DNA of 64,000 nucleotides from positions 2,294,001 through 2,358,000 of the forward strand of contig NZ_CP159829.1 of the NCBI RefSeq assembly GCF_047730065.1, given 5' to 3'. Positions 8,861 to 16,600 of the stretch are shown here, piece after piece. The stretch comes from Njordibacter sp028825405 (GTDB lineage Bacteria > Pseudomonadota > Gammaproteobacteria > Pseudomonadales > Balneatricaceae). Position numbers and translations under genes: made by a program. Position 1 is the stretch's first letter, and each line of letters begins with the position of its first letter. The notes below the pieces were generated by a model. That model was given only the letters and a program-made list of their open reading frames with translations, was not told the DNA's origin and ran no database searches.

Positions 8861-9079
8861 ATGGAAACAGTATTATTAGTTCTGTTAGCCCTTTTAGTGC
8901 TGGCAATAGCAATTGTACTCTTTAAATATCTAGTTGTTGGTGCTGGATCTTTATTTAGGTGGGCGTCTGAGCAAGGCTTTATAGGTGCTGCAGTTTATTT
9001 TGCGTGTTGGATTTTTCTGTTTCCCTTTATGCTAGCTGCGTGTGTGATTGTTGGAGCTATGGTTTCGCGGTCAGATTAA
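8861..9079 (+). CDS. small membrane protein, 72 aa
   Basis: ATG at 8861 is preferred to a TTG at 8843. Two strongly hydrophobic segments (about residues 3-27 and 43-66) predict a hairpin membrane protein with a short polar loop (RWASEQG) and a tail ending SRSD. There is no strong ribosome binding site and no family was recognised. It sits alone between the Sel1/nuclease remnant and minus-strand terminators. Confidence 0.45.
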   Translation: METVLLVLLALLVLAIAIVLFKYLVVGAGSLFRWASEQGFIGAAVYFACWIFLFPFMLAACVIVGAMVSRSD

Positions 9080-9204
9080 CTACAACCCATAATAACTTAT
9101 CAAGGGTCATACCAAAGTAAATATAACGGATAGCTGAACTTGGTGAGAGAGTAAAGCACTACTTTTGGTGTAAATTAATCTTAACCTAAGTGATATTTAG
9201 ACAT

Positions 9205-9229
9205 AAAAAAGCCCACACTGGGAGGGCTT
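9205..9229 (-). terminator. rho-independent terminator, minus strand
   Basis: Stem AAGCCC (9209-9214) pairs with GGGCTT (9224-9229). On the minus strand it is followed by a run of six T. It lies downstream of the second terminator at 9383-9416. Confidence 0.6.
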
Positions 9230-9382
9230 GGGTCGCTTAAAAGCGGAGCCTACGAAAAAACAATTTCATTAACTGCTCCTTAAGTCCCTGGACTGTTATT
9301 AGTGACATAGTTGCCAAATCTTTTTCTGTTAGCATAAGCCCATCCCATATAAGTTTGTTTAAAACATTTTTCTAAAGGCAAT

Positions 9383-9416
9383 AAAAAAACCCAACTCAGC
9401 GTAAGCTAAATCGGGT
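9383..9416 (-). terminator. rho-independent terminator, minus strand
   Basis: On the minus strand, arm ACCCGATTTAGC, loop TTAC, arm GCTGAGTTGGGT. All 12 positions pair if G-U pairs are allowed, and a T7 run follows. It would end transcripts from the truncated gene starting at 9796. Confidence 0.7.
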
Positions 9417-9564
9417 CTCTAGAAAGGGCCGGTTTAGCAGTAATTTATATAGCACCCCGCAATCTGGATCAAATCGGTGCTTGTGCCGAACATAGAAGAC
9501 ACATGAAAACTATACGCTTAGTGGTTTATCAGCGCAACAGCTTAAGAACAACATACTCATTTAC

Positions 9565-9681
9565 TTAAGCCTCAACAGTGTATGCCACCAGTTGTATTTT
9601 AGTAGGAACAAAAGGTGCGTCAACTTCAAGCGAGGTGGTTTTCGTTGGCCTGCCATAACCTCGGTCAAGTATCGCAGTAGC
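9565..9681 (-). pseudogene. C-terminal fragment of the phage-type protein of 6922-7215
   Basis: The fragment encodes ATAILDRGYGRPTKTTSLEV and continues to QLVAYTVEA and a TAA. It is collinear with the last 38 residues of the gene at 6922-7215 (ATAILDWGYGRP...RLVAYTGS). It has no start codon. It abuts, in a different frame, a signal-peptide coding sequence at about 9682, which marks a recombination junction. Confidence 0.75.
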
Positions 9682-9796
9682 CCATCATTGCAAACTGACC
9701 ACTACCACCAAACACATCAGCATGACTTTGAATTGAAATTAGTCCTGTGATCAAGGTGGCTGTTAAAAGAAGGCTTCTTTTTTTTACTAAATTCAT
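9665..9796 (-). pseudogene. truncated secreted protein (signal peptide plus ~17 residues)
   Basis: ATG at 9796 is preceded by GAGG at 7 nt and by a motif copy 68 bp upstream (9865-9879), so the expression signals are intact. The product starts with a good signal peptide (MNLVKKRSLLLTATLITGLI...SHA) and continues DVFGGSGQFAMMG. It then runs into the phage-type fragment out of frame and stops after 43 residues. It looks like the 5' end of an exported-protein gene cut by recombination. It could still yield a small secreted peptide. Confidence 0.6.
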
Positions 9797-9860
9797 GGAT
9801 TAACCTCTTGTACATATAAGTGAATGTGTCTGAAAACATTACACCCAGAGTTCAGAAAAG

Positions 9861-9890
9861 TCTCTAGGTCTAATTCCTAATATACCAATT
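9861..9890 (-). promoter_or_regulatory. conserved upstream motif, copy 4
   Basis: Minus-strand core at 9865-9879 is TAGGAATTAGACCTA, preceded by TTGGTATAT as in copy 2. It lies 68 bp upstream of the truncated secreted-protein gene (start 9796). It is also about 120 bp upstream of the divergent Sel1 gene starting at 9999, so it could act in both directions. Confidence 0.55.
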
Positions 9891-9998
9891 CCTTTTAACA
9901 ACAATTCGTGTTGGCAATTAAAAAATCTATCTATATCAATAACAATCCCATATTAGTAGTATCTATAGTAAGCATCACAAAGCTTTAAGGTCTTAGAC

Positions 9999-11027
9999 AT
10001 GAATATAAGCAAGAAGATTGTTGGATTAACCCTTTTATTGCTATTGGGAAATGGAGTGTCAGTTGCTGCTGACTTCAGTAAAGGTCTTCAAGCTGCCCAA
10101 TCAGGTGACTTTAAAGCTAGCCTATTCGAGTGGACTCCTTTGGCTGAGCAAGGTTATGCTATGGCTCAATTTAATCTAGGACATATGTACGCTAATGGCT
10201 ATGGTGTGCGAGAGAATGATAAGACCGCAGTGAAGTGGTTTACTAAAGCTGCTGAGCAAGGGCTTGCTGAGGGTCAATTTAATCTAGGGGCTATGTACGA
10301 CTTTGGTGATGGTGTGCCAGAGAATGATAAGACCGCAGTGACGTGGTACACCTTAGCTGCTGAGCAAGGGTTTGCTATAGCTCAATATCAGCTAGGAATT
10401 ATGTACGCTAATGGCAGAGGTGTGCCAGAGAATGATAAGACCGCAGTAAAGTGGTACACCTTAGCTGCTGAGCAAGGGTTTGCTATAGCTCAAAGGTATC
10501 TAGGGGTTATGTACGCTAATGGCAGAGGTGTGCCAGAGAATGATAAGACCGCAGTGAAGTGGTACACCCTAGCTGCTGAGCAAGGGTATGCTAAGGGTCA
10601 ATATAATCTAGGGACTATGTACGCTAATGGCAGAGGTGTGCCAGAGAATGATAAGACCGCAGTGAAGTGGTACACCTTAGCTGCTGAGCAAGGGAATGCT
10701 CATGCTCAATTTAATCTAGGGACTATGTACGCTAATGGCAGAGGTGTGCCAGAGAATGATAAGACCGCAGTGAAGTGGTACACCTTAGCTGCTGAGCAAG
10801 GGTATGTTACAGCTCAAAGGTATCTAGGGGCTATGTACGACTTTGGCGATGGTGTGCCTCAGAATGATAAGACCGCAGTGAAGTGGTACACCTTAGCTAG
10901 TTATAACGGCAACGAAGTTGCTCGTGAGAATAAAGATAAGGTAACTAAACAAATGACTCCAGCTGATATATCCACAGCACAGGACATGTCTAGCCGATGT
11001 TTAGATAGCAACTATACGGATTGTTAA
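9999..11027 (+). CDS. secreted Sel1-repeat protein with seven near-identical 36-residue repeats
   Basis: A signal peptide (MNISKKIVGL...SVAA, about 24 residues) is followed by a short lead and seven full Sel1 repeats of 36 residues. Units have the form AEQGYAKGQYNLGTMYANG then RGVPENDKTAVKWYTLA, and a degenerate eighth follows. Units 3-6 are almost identical at DNA level (108-bp period). The tail (about 40 residues) contains two cysteines (SRCLDSNYTDC). AAGG lies 8 nt before the ATG. Such proteins act as periplasmic or extracellular interaction scaffolds; no enzyme domain is visible. Divergent from the truncated gene at 9796. Confidence 0.85.
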   Translation: MNISKKIVGLTLLLLLGNGVSVAADFSKGLQAAQSGDFKASLFEWTPLAEQGYAMAQFNLGHMYANGYGVRENDKTAVKWFTKAAEQGLAEGQFNLGAMYDFGDGVPENDKTAVTWYTLAAEQGFAIAQYQLGIMYANGRGVPENDKTAVKWYTLAAEQGFAIAQRYLGVMYANGRGVPENDKTAVKWYTLAAEQGYAKGQYNLGTMYANGRGVPENDKTAVKWYTLAAEQGNAHAQFNLGTMYANGRGVPENDKTAVKWYTLAAEQGYVTAQRYLGAMYDFGDGVPQNDKTAVKWYTLASYNGNEVARENKDKVTKQMTPADISTAQDMSSRCLDSNYTDC

Positions 11028-11546
11028 AGACAGCATGAAACTACTGGCATTAAATATTCGACAAAGTGTTAGTTGGTGCTCCAGTGAGATTATTAGAATG
11101 TTTAACAACGAGACTTGGTGTATGAAGCTGTTGGCCCTTATGGCAAACTAATAACTTGCGAAACAGTGCGCTTCTGAAACACCCTTATGGGATTGCCGAG
11201 TAGGGACCCATTGCTTCAATCAAAACCATTTTTTACCTACACCCGTCATTTGCAGAGTCCTTAACGATACCACTGGGTATGAGGGAGGTAGGATATGAGA
11301 AGATGGTTGTATAGGACCCTTCCCAAGTTCTTAGTGGAGTCTTAAATAACTCCATTTAACAATCAACTACTGGCTATAACCACAGAACCTGTCTTCTGTG
11401 AGTTCCTAGGGATACTGAGGTAAGTAAGTTACTGTCTACCGTTTTTGTATTCCCTTGGGACTCCATACAGAGGGTCTTAGGTATCAGCTTTAGATTGGTC
11501 CTTTAACAAGGTCTTGATCTGGGTTTGAACTCAGTTTCAAATCAGT
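11028..11546. other. ~520-bp stretch without a recognisable gene
   Basis: No supportable frame, tRNA or strong terminator was seen between the Sel1 gene and the convergent aldolase gene. All frames are interrupted. Confidence 0.4.
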
Positions 11547-12302
11547 TCATCGAACTAAATCAGGGTATTTTTTATGGTACATACGGCGAAGAGCTATAAA
11601 GTGCTTTTGGCCTTCTTTTTTGCTCCATTTAATAATATTTTGACCATAATCGTTATCTGTAGACTCTGGAATCACATTGAGTTCTCGCCCTGTATGCATA
11701 GCCTTTAATTGAATTTCACAAGCGCGATCCAAGAAATAGAGATCATCGAAAGCATCCCATAGATAGGGTCTAGAGATGATTACACCATGGTTGGCGCACA
11801 TCAACACATCCTTGGTTTTCAAACTGTCGACGATAATGCCACCAATCGCTGTATCACTCGGATCGCCATACACCCCAAGATAGGCAATACGCTCTACAAA
11901 GCGCAGTGCATGTTGGCTGGACATCGTTATAGTTTGATCTTTTAGCAACGTCAGTGCGGTTATATTTGGTTGATGTGAATGCAAGATAGCTCTGGCACGG
12001 GGGACTTGTTGATGAATTGCCCCGTGAATATTCAAATTGCTTGGTTCAACTTCGCCAACCCCTGAAATCACATGTCCATCAAAATCTGCTACTAAAAAAT
12101 CTGAACTTTTAACTTCTGACCAATGTAGACCATATGGAAGTGCCAGAAAATGTTCGGCACTATCTGGCAACATGGCTGTTAAATGGTTTACAACACCTTC
12201 ATTCCATTGATGGTCTGCCATATAGCGGTGAATTAGGGCTAGATCAAACCGTAACTGGTTCTCAGGTGATAGGTCGTCAAACATGTTCCAAGTATCCATC
12301 AT
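11547..12302 (-). CDS. class II aldolase/adducin-family protein, 251 aa
   Basis: The single domain matches the class II aldolase/adducin fold. The zinc-binding histidines are visible as the HSH pair at residues 108-110 and H172 in the NHG block; Glu87 precedes SNLNIHGAIH. Members cleave or epimerise phosphorylated sugars or are uncharacterised. The sequence is nearer the short uncharacterised group than FucA or AraD, so no substrate is given. It is a stand-alone gene. Its 5' side abuts a decayed nuclease gene (12433-12789), suggesting it entered or was rearranged here. Confidence 0.8.
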   Translation of the reverse strand: MMDTWNMFDDLSPENQLRFDLALIHRYMADHQWNEGVVNHLTAMLPDSAEHFLALPYGLHWSEVKSSDFLVADFDGHVISGVGEVEPSNLNIHGAIHQQVPRARAILHSHQPNITALTLLKDQTITMSSQHALRFVERIAYLGVYGDPSDTAIGGIIVDSLKTKDVLMCANHGVIISRPYLWDAFDDLYFLDRACEIQLKAMHTGRELNVIPESTDNDYGQNIIKWSKKEGQKHFIALRRMYHKKYPDLVR

Positions 12303-12432
12303 TTCCCATAAGCAAACTCAATATTTCCCATACATTTAATTACGATCCATTAGTAGGCTGGGTCGTCAATCAAATTATGATACTACTCGGGATCCTATTG
12401 AAGATCAAAAAGTCGGAGAACAAACTCACTAA

Positions 12433-12789
12433 CACCACCTTTCTTTTAACTCAGGATTTGCGACAGAGGCCGTGCCTAGCAGTGACCTACTGGCAATTGG
12501 TGACTTTAATACTGGTTCCAATACATTAGATACTGAAGGTGCCAAGTTTCATTGCGCGGACCAATTTGTGAATCTGGCTGACACCACATTGACCGACCTA
12601 TGGCGCACTCATAATAGCGAGCCAACTCAGGAATATAGTTGGTACTCAAACGCTGGTAATGGGTTTAGGATTGACCATGCGCTCGCTGGTAAGCATGTCA
12701 CTGATCAATGTGTAAATTGCTACTATGATCATAGCACTCGGGAAACCCTCACAGATCATTCAGCCCTAATAGTTGAACTAAGCCTATAG
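12433..12789 (+). pseudogene. C-terminal half of an endonuclease/exonuclease/phosphatase-family protein
   Basis: The open frame follows a TAA at 12430 and reads HHLSFNSGFATEAVPSSDLLAIGDFNTG... through RIDHALAG to TDHSALIVELSL. GDFN, the Asp of RIDH and the DH of DHSAL are the C-terminal catalytic blocks of the exonuclease III-like phosphohydrolase family. The N-terminal half (with the metal-binding Asn and Glu) is missing, and no ribosome binding site precedes any start. It is therefore a fragment. A shorter, more decayed copy of its tail is at 8552-8698. Confidence 0.75.
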
Positions 12790-12800
12790 TTCTGGAATTA

Positions 12801-12900
12801 ATCCCCCACTTCACACCTGCTCTAACATCGATTAAGCACCTTACAGCCATGCCCTAAGCTGCGTTATCTCTTCTAGCACTATAGCGCTAGTGATGCTAAC
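12801..12900. repeat. dispersed ~100-bp noncoding repeat, copy B
   Basis: Counterpart of 7316-7425. It lies between the nuclease fragment and the HGGxSTG-type gene. Confidence 0.55.
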
Positions 12901-12910
12901 TAGATCTGAT

Positions 12911-13159
12911 CTACAGACCTCCTAGTGACTTATGCATGTCTGCTAAAAGCTCACGCATGCCAATAACTTCTTTAGTTCTAAGGCCATGAGTATACCTGTG
13001 ATGGTCCTTCCCAAAAGCTTGGTTAATCAGCCCTGTGGAGGCCCCACTGTGGCGTTTGCATCGGCCATTACGAATGTTGCCCTTGTGCTTACATAAGCCA
13101 CCTGATCGCGTTCTGGCCCCACAGAAGGGTAGGGTATTTAGGTCAAACTGATTAGCCAC
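12911..13159 (-). CDS. HGGxSTG-type small protein, 82 aa
   Basis: The N-terminal half has CGARTRSGG, CKHKG, NGRCKRHSGASTG: three cysteines (13, 23, 34) and H37 in the arrangement of the HGGxSTG small-protein family common in phage and mobile regions. This probably forms a zinc knuckle. The C-terminal half (GKDHHRYTHGLRTKEVIGMRELLADMHKSL) is duplicated in the broken copy at 25956-26201. Function unknown. Confidence 0.65.
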   Translation of the reverse strand: MANQFDLNTLPFCGARTRSGGLCKHKGNIRNGRCKRHSGASTGLINQAFGKDHHRYTHGLRTKEVIGMRELLADMHKSLGGL

Positions 13160-13335
13160 TGCGATGCTGTTTTTCAGTCCAACTTTTGAAAGCTCCTACT
13201 GAAATGATTATTCAAAAACAGAACCCTTGTGATTCACTGGGCTTGCACACAAAGGTATAGTCATTTTTTTGGTGTATTAAGAAGAGCTATAAAATGAATT
13301 GAATCACTAAAAAAACATACAAACCTAATTGAGTC

Positions 13336-14078
13336 TCACATTGTTGCTATCATTTTAATTCCTGCAACTAAAAGCACACATGACAAAAGATATTGTATTG
13401 TTGAACTGCCAAATCGCTTGCTTCCATATTCAGAACCAATGTAGCCACCAATCACTGCCGCAATGACCCAAATAGTTAGCCCTTCTGGTAATTGAGGTGT
13501 TTTTGAAGAAAGAAATCCAAGTAAGCCTGCGATAGAATTTACCAATACAAATGCAGCAGCAATCCCTGAAACATTTTTTACATTTTCCCATTTAAGCATT
13601 ATAAGTAACGGACTTAAAAAAATCCCTCCACCAACACCTACTAAACCAGAGAAAAACCCAAGCACCGCTCCAAGCAGCAAAACAATAGGCATAAATGGCG
13701 CTTTAATTTCACAATCTGTTTTAGCTGAATTCATAACAAAATGATAAGCCACATAAATAAGCGCAAGGCCGATAAGTGGCTTGTAATATATACTGGGTAA
13801 AAGAATTAGCCCTCCTATATACGCAAAAGGAATAGAAGCAAGCGCAAAGGGCCAGAGTATTGACCAGGAGAACCGCCCCGCTTTCAAATATTTAACAAGC
13901 GCTATAGAAGCAACTAGAATGTTTAAGGTTAACGCAACCGGTTTCATTTCTAGGGTGTCATACTGAACATCGCCGTAGCTGTCAAATATCCTGAAGCACC
14001 CCCATGCCCTACCGATGAATATAATGTAGCAGCTACGAAAATCAAAGCCGCAAGAGTTACAATATTTTCAAATCCCAC
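13336..14078 (-). pseudogene. TSUP-family permease (TauE/SafE-type), frameshifted
   Basis: The long frame 13336-13947 encodes only the C-terminal ~203 residues, including the FFSGLVGVGGGIFLSPLL repeat. Upstream in another frame, GTG at 14078 with a strong AGGAAGG begins VGFENIVTLAALIF and includes SSVGHGGASGYLTATAMFSM, the usual TSUP N-terminal repeat. It hits a TAG at 13950-13952. Joining the two needs a single-base shift near 13947-13952 and restores about 248 residues, the normal family length. This is either a real pseudogene or a sequence error. TSUP proteins carry sulfite, sulfoacetate or other sulfur/organic anions. It is the last gene of the cox cluster, so a sulfur-related role is inferred. 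Confidence 0.75.
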
Positions 14079-14129
14079 TTACCTTCCTCTGTATAAACCT
14101 AACATCAATAAAGCTTTATTATTACTGAC

Positions 14130-14837
14130 TTAATAGAAGTCATAATCAAATACTGCATCACCTTGGTCACCATGAACCTGGACATTAAACGAAACAATAA
14201 TACGATCCTTTAGGCCTATATATGGCATTGCTGTGTGTTTTAGATGTGCCGGGAATATGCACAACACGCCTTCTTCTGGTTTAGAATCAAAGCCAGTGGA
14301 CTGCAAATAGAGATTACCTGAATCCATGTAACCGCCACCAATAACATCCATGTGATGACTATAAAAACGGGTAACTCCGTTCATCGCACCAAGTGCCTTG
14401 TTACTCTCACGTTTTTCATTATCATCGACCTGAACATAATAAACACCTGACCATGCGCAATTACCATGGGTATGAGTTTCATGATAACCGTGACCATTTT
14501 GAATCTGGAACCAGGCGCCAACAACTTCCATATTCATCTTCTTCGATTGGCTGTTTTTCCATATTTCACTATTCATTGTGCTGGAAATTTCAAATACAGA
14601 TTGAGAAATGAAAGCAAATAACTGGTTAAGTGACGAATTATCATACTGCCTTAACAAATCATCAGTGCTTGAATAGATAGGAGCTTCAATATCACTGTTT
14701 TTATCTGCGATACGATGCTCACAAAAAAGTTTTACTAATGATTCGTTCACTTCTTCATATTGCGGGAATTTTTTACGTAATATAGGTGTAGGCCAAAGCA
14801 TATGGATATTTTTATTTTTGCGGGAACTCTCACTCAT
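14130..14837 (-). CDS. putative 2-oxoglutarate/Fe(II) oxygenase (TIGR02466-like)
   Basis: The 235-residue protein begins LWPTPILRKKFP and has WFQIQNGHGYHETHTHGNCAWSGVYYV at about residues 109-135. Candidate iron ligands lie there (H119/H122/H124), with a distal H201 (FPAHLKHTAMPY) and R212 (DRIIVSFN) for 2-oxoglutarate. This pattern matches the uncharacterised 2OG-Fe(II) oxygenase family TIGR02466. It lies 79 bp downstream of sufU and 51 bp upstream of the TSUP gene, in the same direction, so it is probably co-transcribed with the cox cluster. Substrate unknown. Confidence 0.75.
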   Translation of the reverse strand: MSESSRKNKNIHMLWPTPILRKKFPQYEEVNESLVKLFCEHRIADKNSDIEAPIYSSTDDLLRQYDNSSLNQLFAFISQSVFEISSTMNSEIWKNSQSKKMNMEVVGAWFQIQNGHGYHETHTHGNCAWSGVYYVQVDDNEKRESNKALGAMNGVTRFYSHHMDVIGGGYMDSGNLYLQSTGFDSKPEEGVLCIFPAHLKHTAMPYIGLKDRIIVSFNVQVHGDQGDAVFDYDFY

Positions 14838-14916
14838 TACATTAAACTCAACTGTTATTAGCTCTAATATTTATTATTGAAGACCATTTAGCATTTATCA
14901 GGTGCAATACGCTAGG

Positions 14917-15333
14917 TCAATATTCTGCTCGAAGTGCATCATCCAAAGCCTCCCATGCAAGTAATACGCATCGTTTTCTTGCAGAGTGACCGCGCACAGC
15001 CTCTAATGCTTTCAAAGCATCAACTGGGCACTCACCTTGGCCACCAAACCAGGATTTCATACCTTCAGCTAATTGATGTGCTTCAACCTTATTTTTACCT
15101 ATAACGGTCTCTGTCATCATAGAAGCAGAAGCCAGACAGATAGAACAGCCACGCCCTCTGAACCTAACCTTGGATAGCATTTTATTATCAAGGTTAATAC
15201 CCACTTCTAGGTCATCACCACAACGAGGGTTAGTGCCACGGTGCACTGCATCGGCATCAGACAAGTCACTTTTATTACGTGGATTTCGGTAATGATCCAT
15301 TAATACGTCTTTGTATATGCTCTTATCCGTCAC
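14917..15333 (-). CDS. sufU: SufU-type Fe-S scaffold/sulfur-transfer protein
   Basis: The 138-residue protein has the IscU/SufU fold signature: NPRCGDD (C38, D40), GCSICLAS (C63, C66) and ARKRCVLLAWEAL (C122). The zinc-binding set Cys/Asp/Cys/Cys of SufU is conserved (C38, D40, C63, C122). SufU accepts persulfide sulfur from SufS. It starts 9 nt after sufS and is clearly in the same operon. Its place at the end of a CO dehydrogenase cluster suggests it supplies sulfur for the enzyme's Fe-S centres or Mo/Cu sulfido bridge; that is inference. Confidence 0.85.
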   Translation of the reverse strand: MTDKSIYKDVLMDHYRNPRNKSDLSDADAVHRGTNPRCGDDLEVGINLDNKMLSKVRFRGRGCSICLASASMMTETVIGKNKVEAHQLAEGMKSWFGGQGECPVDALKALEAVRGHSARKRCVLLAWEALDDALRAEY

Positions 15334-15342
15334 AAGAAAGAC

Positions 15343-16599
15343 CTACGCAAACTTACTATGTGCTTCATTAATAGCCTCAATTAATACATCAATGTCACTA
15401 TAAGAGTTATAAGGAGCAAAGCTAGCACGTGCAGTAGCAGCAACACCTATATATTGCATAAGTGGTTGGCAACAATGGTGCCCTGCTCTGATTGCAACAC
15501 CCAGCTCACCCGCAATTTGCCCAACATCATGTGGATGTACATCTGTTAAATTAAATGAAACGATTCCAGCACGCTGTTGAGCATTGCGTGGGCCATAAAT
15601 TTCTATACTATTTAACTTAGACAAACTATCCAGAGCATATTGAGTTAAGCCCATAACATGTTTATGCATCAAAGCCATGTCATTTTCGTGCAGCCAGTTG
15701 ATTGCTGCGGCAAAACCCAAAGCGCCTGCTAAATTTTGTGAGCCCGCTTCAAATTTTGCAGGATATGGCATCCAGACACTGTTACATTCATTAATGCTGT
15801 CAACCATGCCTCCGCCAAGCAGGAGTGGTTCCATTTCAACAAGTCGTTCAGCTTTTCCATAAAGCGCACCAATGCCTGTCGGACCAAACATTTTGTGTGC
15901 TGAGAAGGCTAAAAAATCACAGTCAATATCAATGACATCAACAGGTACATGTCCTACAGATTGTGCTGCATCAACCATAACAGCAATACCCTGCTCTGCA
16001 GCCTTAGCACAAATTTCTTTTACAGGGTTAATTGTGCCCAATACATTAGAGGTATGAGTAACAGCAATTAGTTTAGTCGTTGAATCATAGAGACCAATGC
16101 AGCTATCTAAATCGAGACTGCCATCTTGTCTCAATTCAATAATTTTTAACTTTGCATCATTTTCGTTACATAAGGCTTGCCAAGGTAGGTAATTTGCATG
16201 GTGCTCCATACGTGTTACCCAAATCTGATCCCCTTTGCTCAGGCGTGAACGTAACCAACCTTGTGCCACCATGTTAATAGACTCGGTTGTGGAACGAGTG
16301 AAAATTAACTGATCATCAGGAGCGTTAATAAATTTAGCCAGAGTAGTACGTGCATTTTCGTAATGTTGACTGGCTTCTTCGGCTAAAGGGTAAAGTCCAC
16401 GATGAACAGGGCCGTAATGTTCGCTATAACAGTTACTAATAGCATCAATCACTGCATTGGGTTTTTGGCTTGTCGCAGCATTATCAAGATAATGTAATGA
16501 ATCTCCAGCATTCATTAATAAGGGGAAATCAGCACGAATTTTTTCTACCTCAAAGGTATCGTCAAGTGAGCTATTTTGAACAATCTCATCCAACATCAA
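15343..16599 (-). CDS. sufS: group II cysteine desulfurase SufS
   Basis: A class V aminotransferase-fold, PLP-dependent enzyme of 418 residues that takes sulfur from cysteine. The PLP lysine is K236 (AFSAHKMFGPTG). The catalytic cysteine is C376 in RAGHHCCQPLM, the SufS-type active-site loop. THTSNVLG and the D-A-A-Q-S block (VMVDAAQSVGH) are the PLP-pocket motifs. Length is normal. It lies between an xdhC-like gene (1-nt gap) and sufU (9-nt gap), so it is translationally linked to the cox maturation genes. Confidence 0.9.
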   Translation of the reverse strand: MMLDEIVQNSSLDDTFEVEKIRADFPLLMNAGDSLHYLDNAATSQKPNAVIDAISNCYSEHYGPVHRGLYPLAEEASQHYENARTTLAKFINAPDDQLIFTRSTTESINMVAQGWLRSRLSKGDQIWVTRMEHHANYLPWQALCNENDAKLKIIELRQDGSLDLDSCIGLYDSTTKLIAVTHTSNVLGTINPVKEICAKAAEQGIAVMVDAAQSVGHVPVDVIDIDCDFLAFSAHKMFGPTGIGALYGKAERLVEMEPLLLGGGMVDSINECNSVWMPYPAKFEAGSQNLAGALGFAAAINWLHENDMALMHKHVMGLTQYALDSLSKLNSIEIYGPRNAQQRAGIVSFNLTDVHPHDVGQIAGELGVAIRAGHHCCQPLMQYIGVAATARASFAPYNSYSDIDVLIEAINEAHSKFA

Positions 16600-16600
16600 A

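Noticed and set aside
9280..9381. 34-codon minus-strand frame between two terminators (ends RKRFGNYVTNNSPGT)
   Set aside because: Starts at a TTG directly after a terminator stem with no ribosome binding site; reads protein-like but cannot be supported.
10140..10905. CRISPR-like regular repeats
   Set aside because: The 108-bp period is coding and encodes Sel1 repeats; there are no spacers.
12134..12529. 131-codon plus-strand frame
   Set aside because: Mostly antisense to the class II aldolase gene and then out of frame with the nuclease fragment; no family pattern.
1..13200. Chromosomal integron cassette array
   Set aside because: Small unrelated genes and repeats suggested it, but no integrase and no attC-type core sites (GTTRRRY/RYYYAAC pairs) were found, and gene orientation is mixed.
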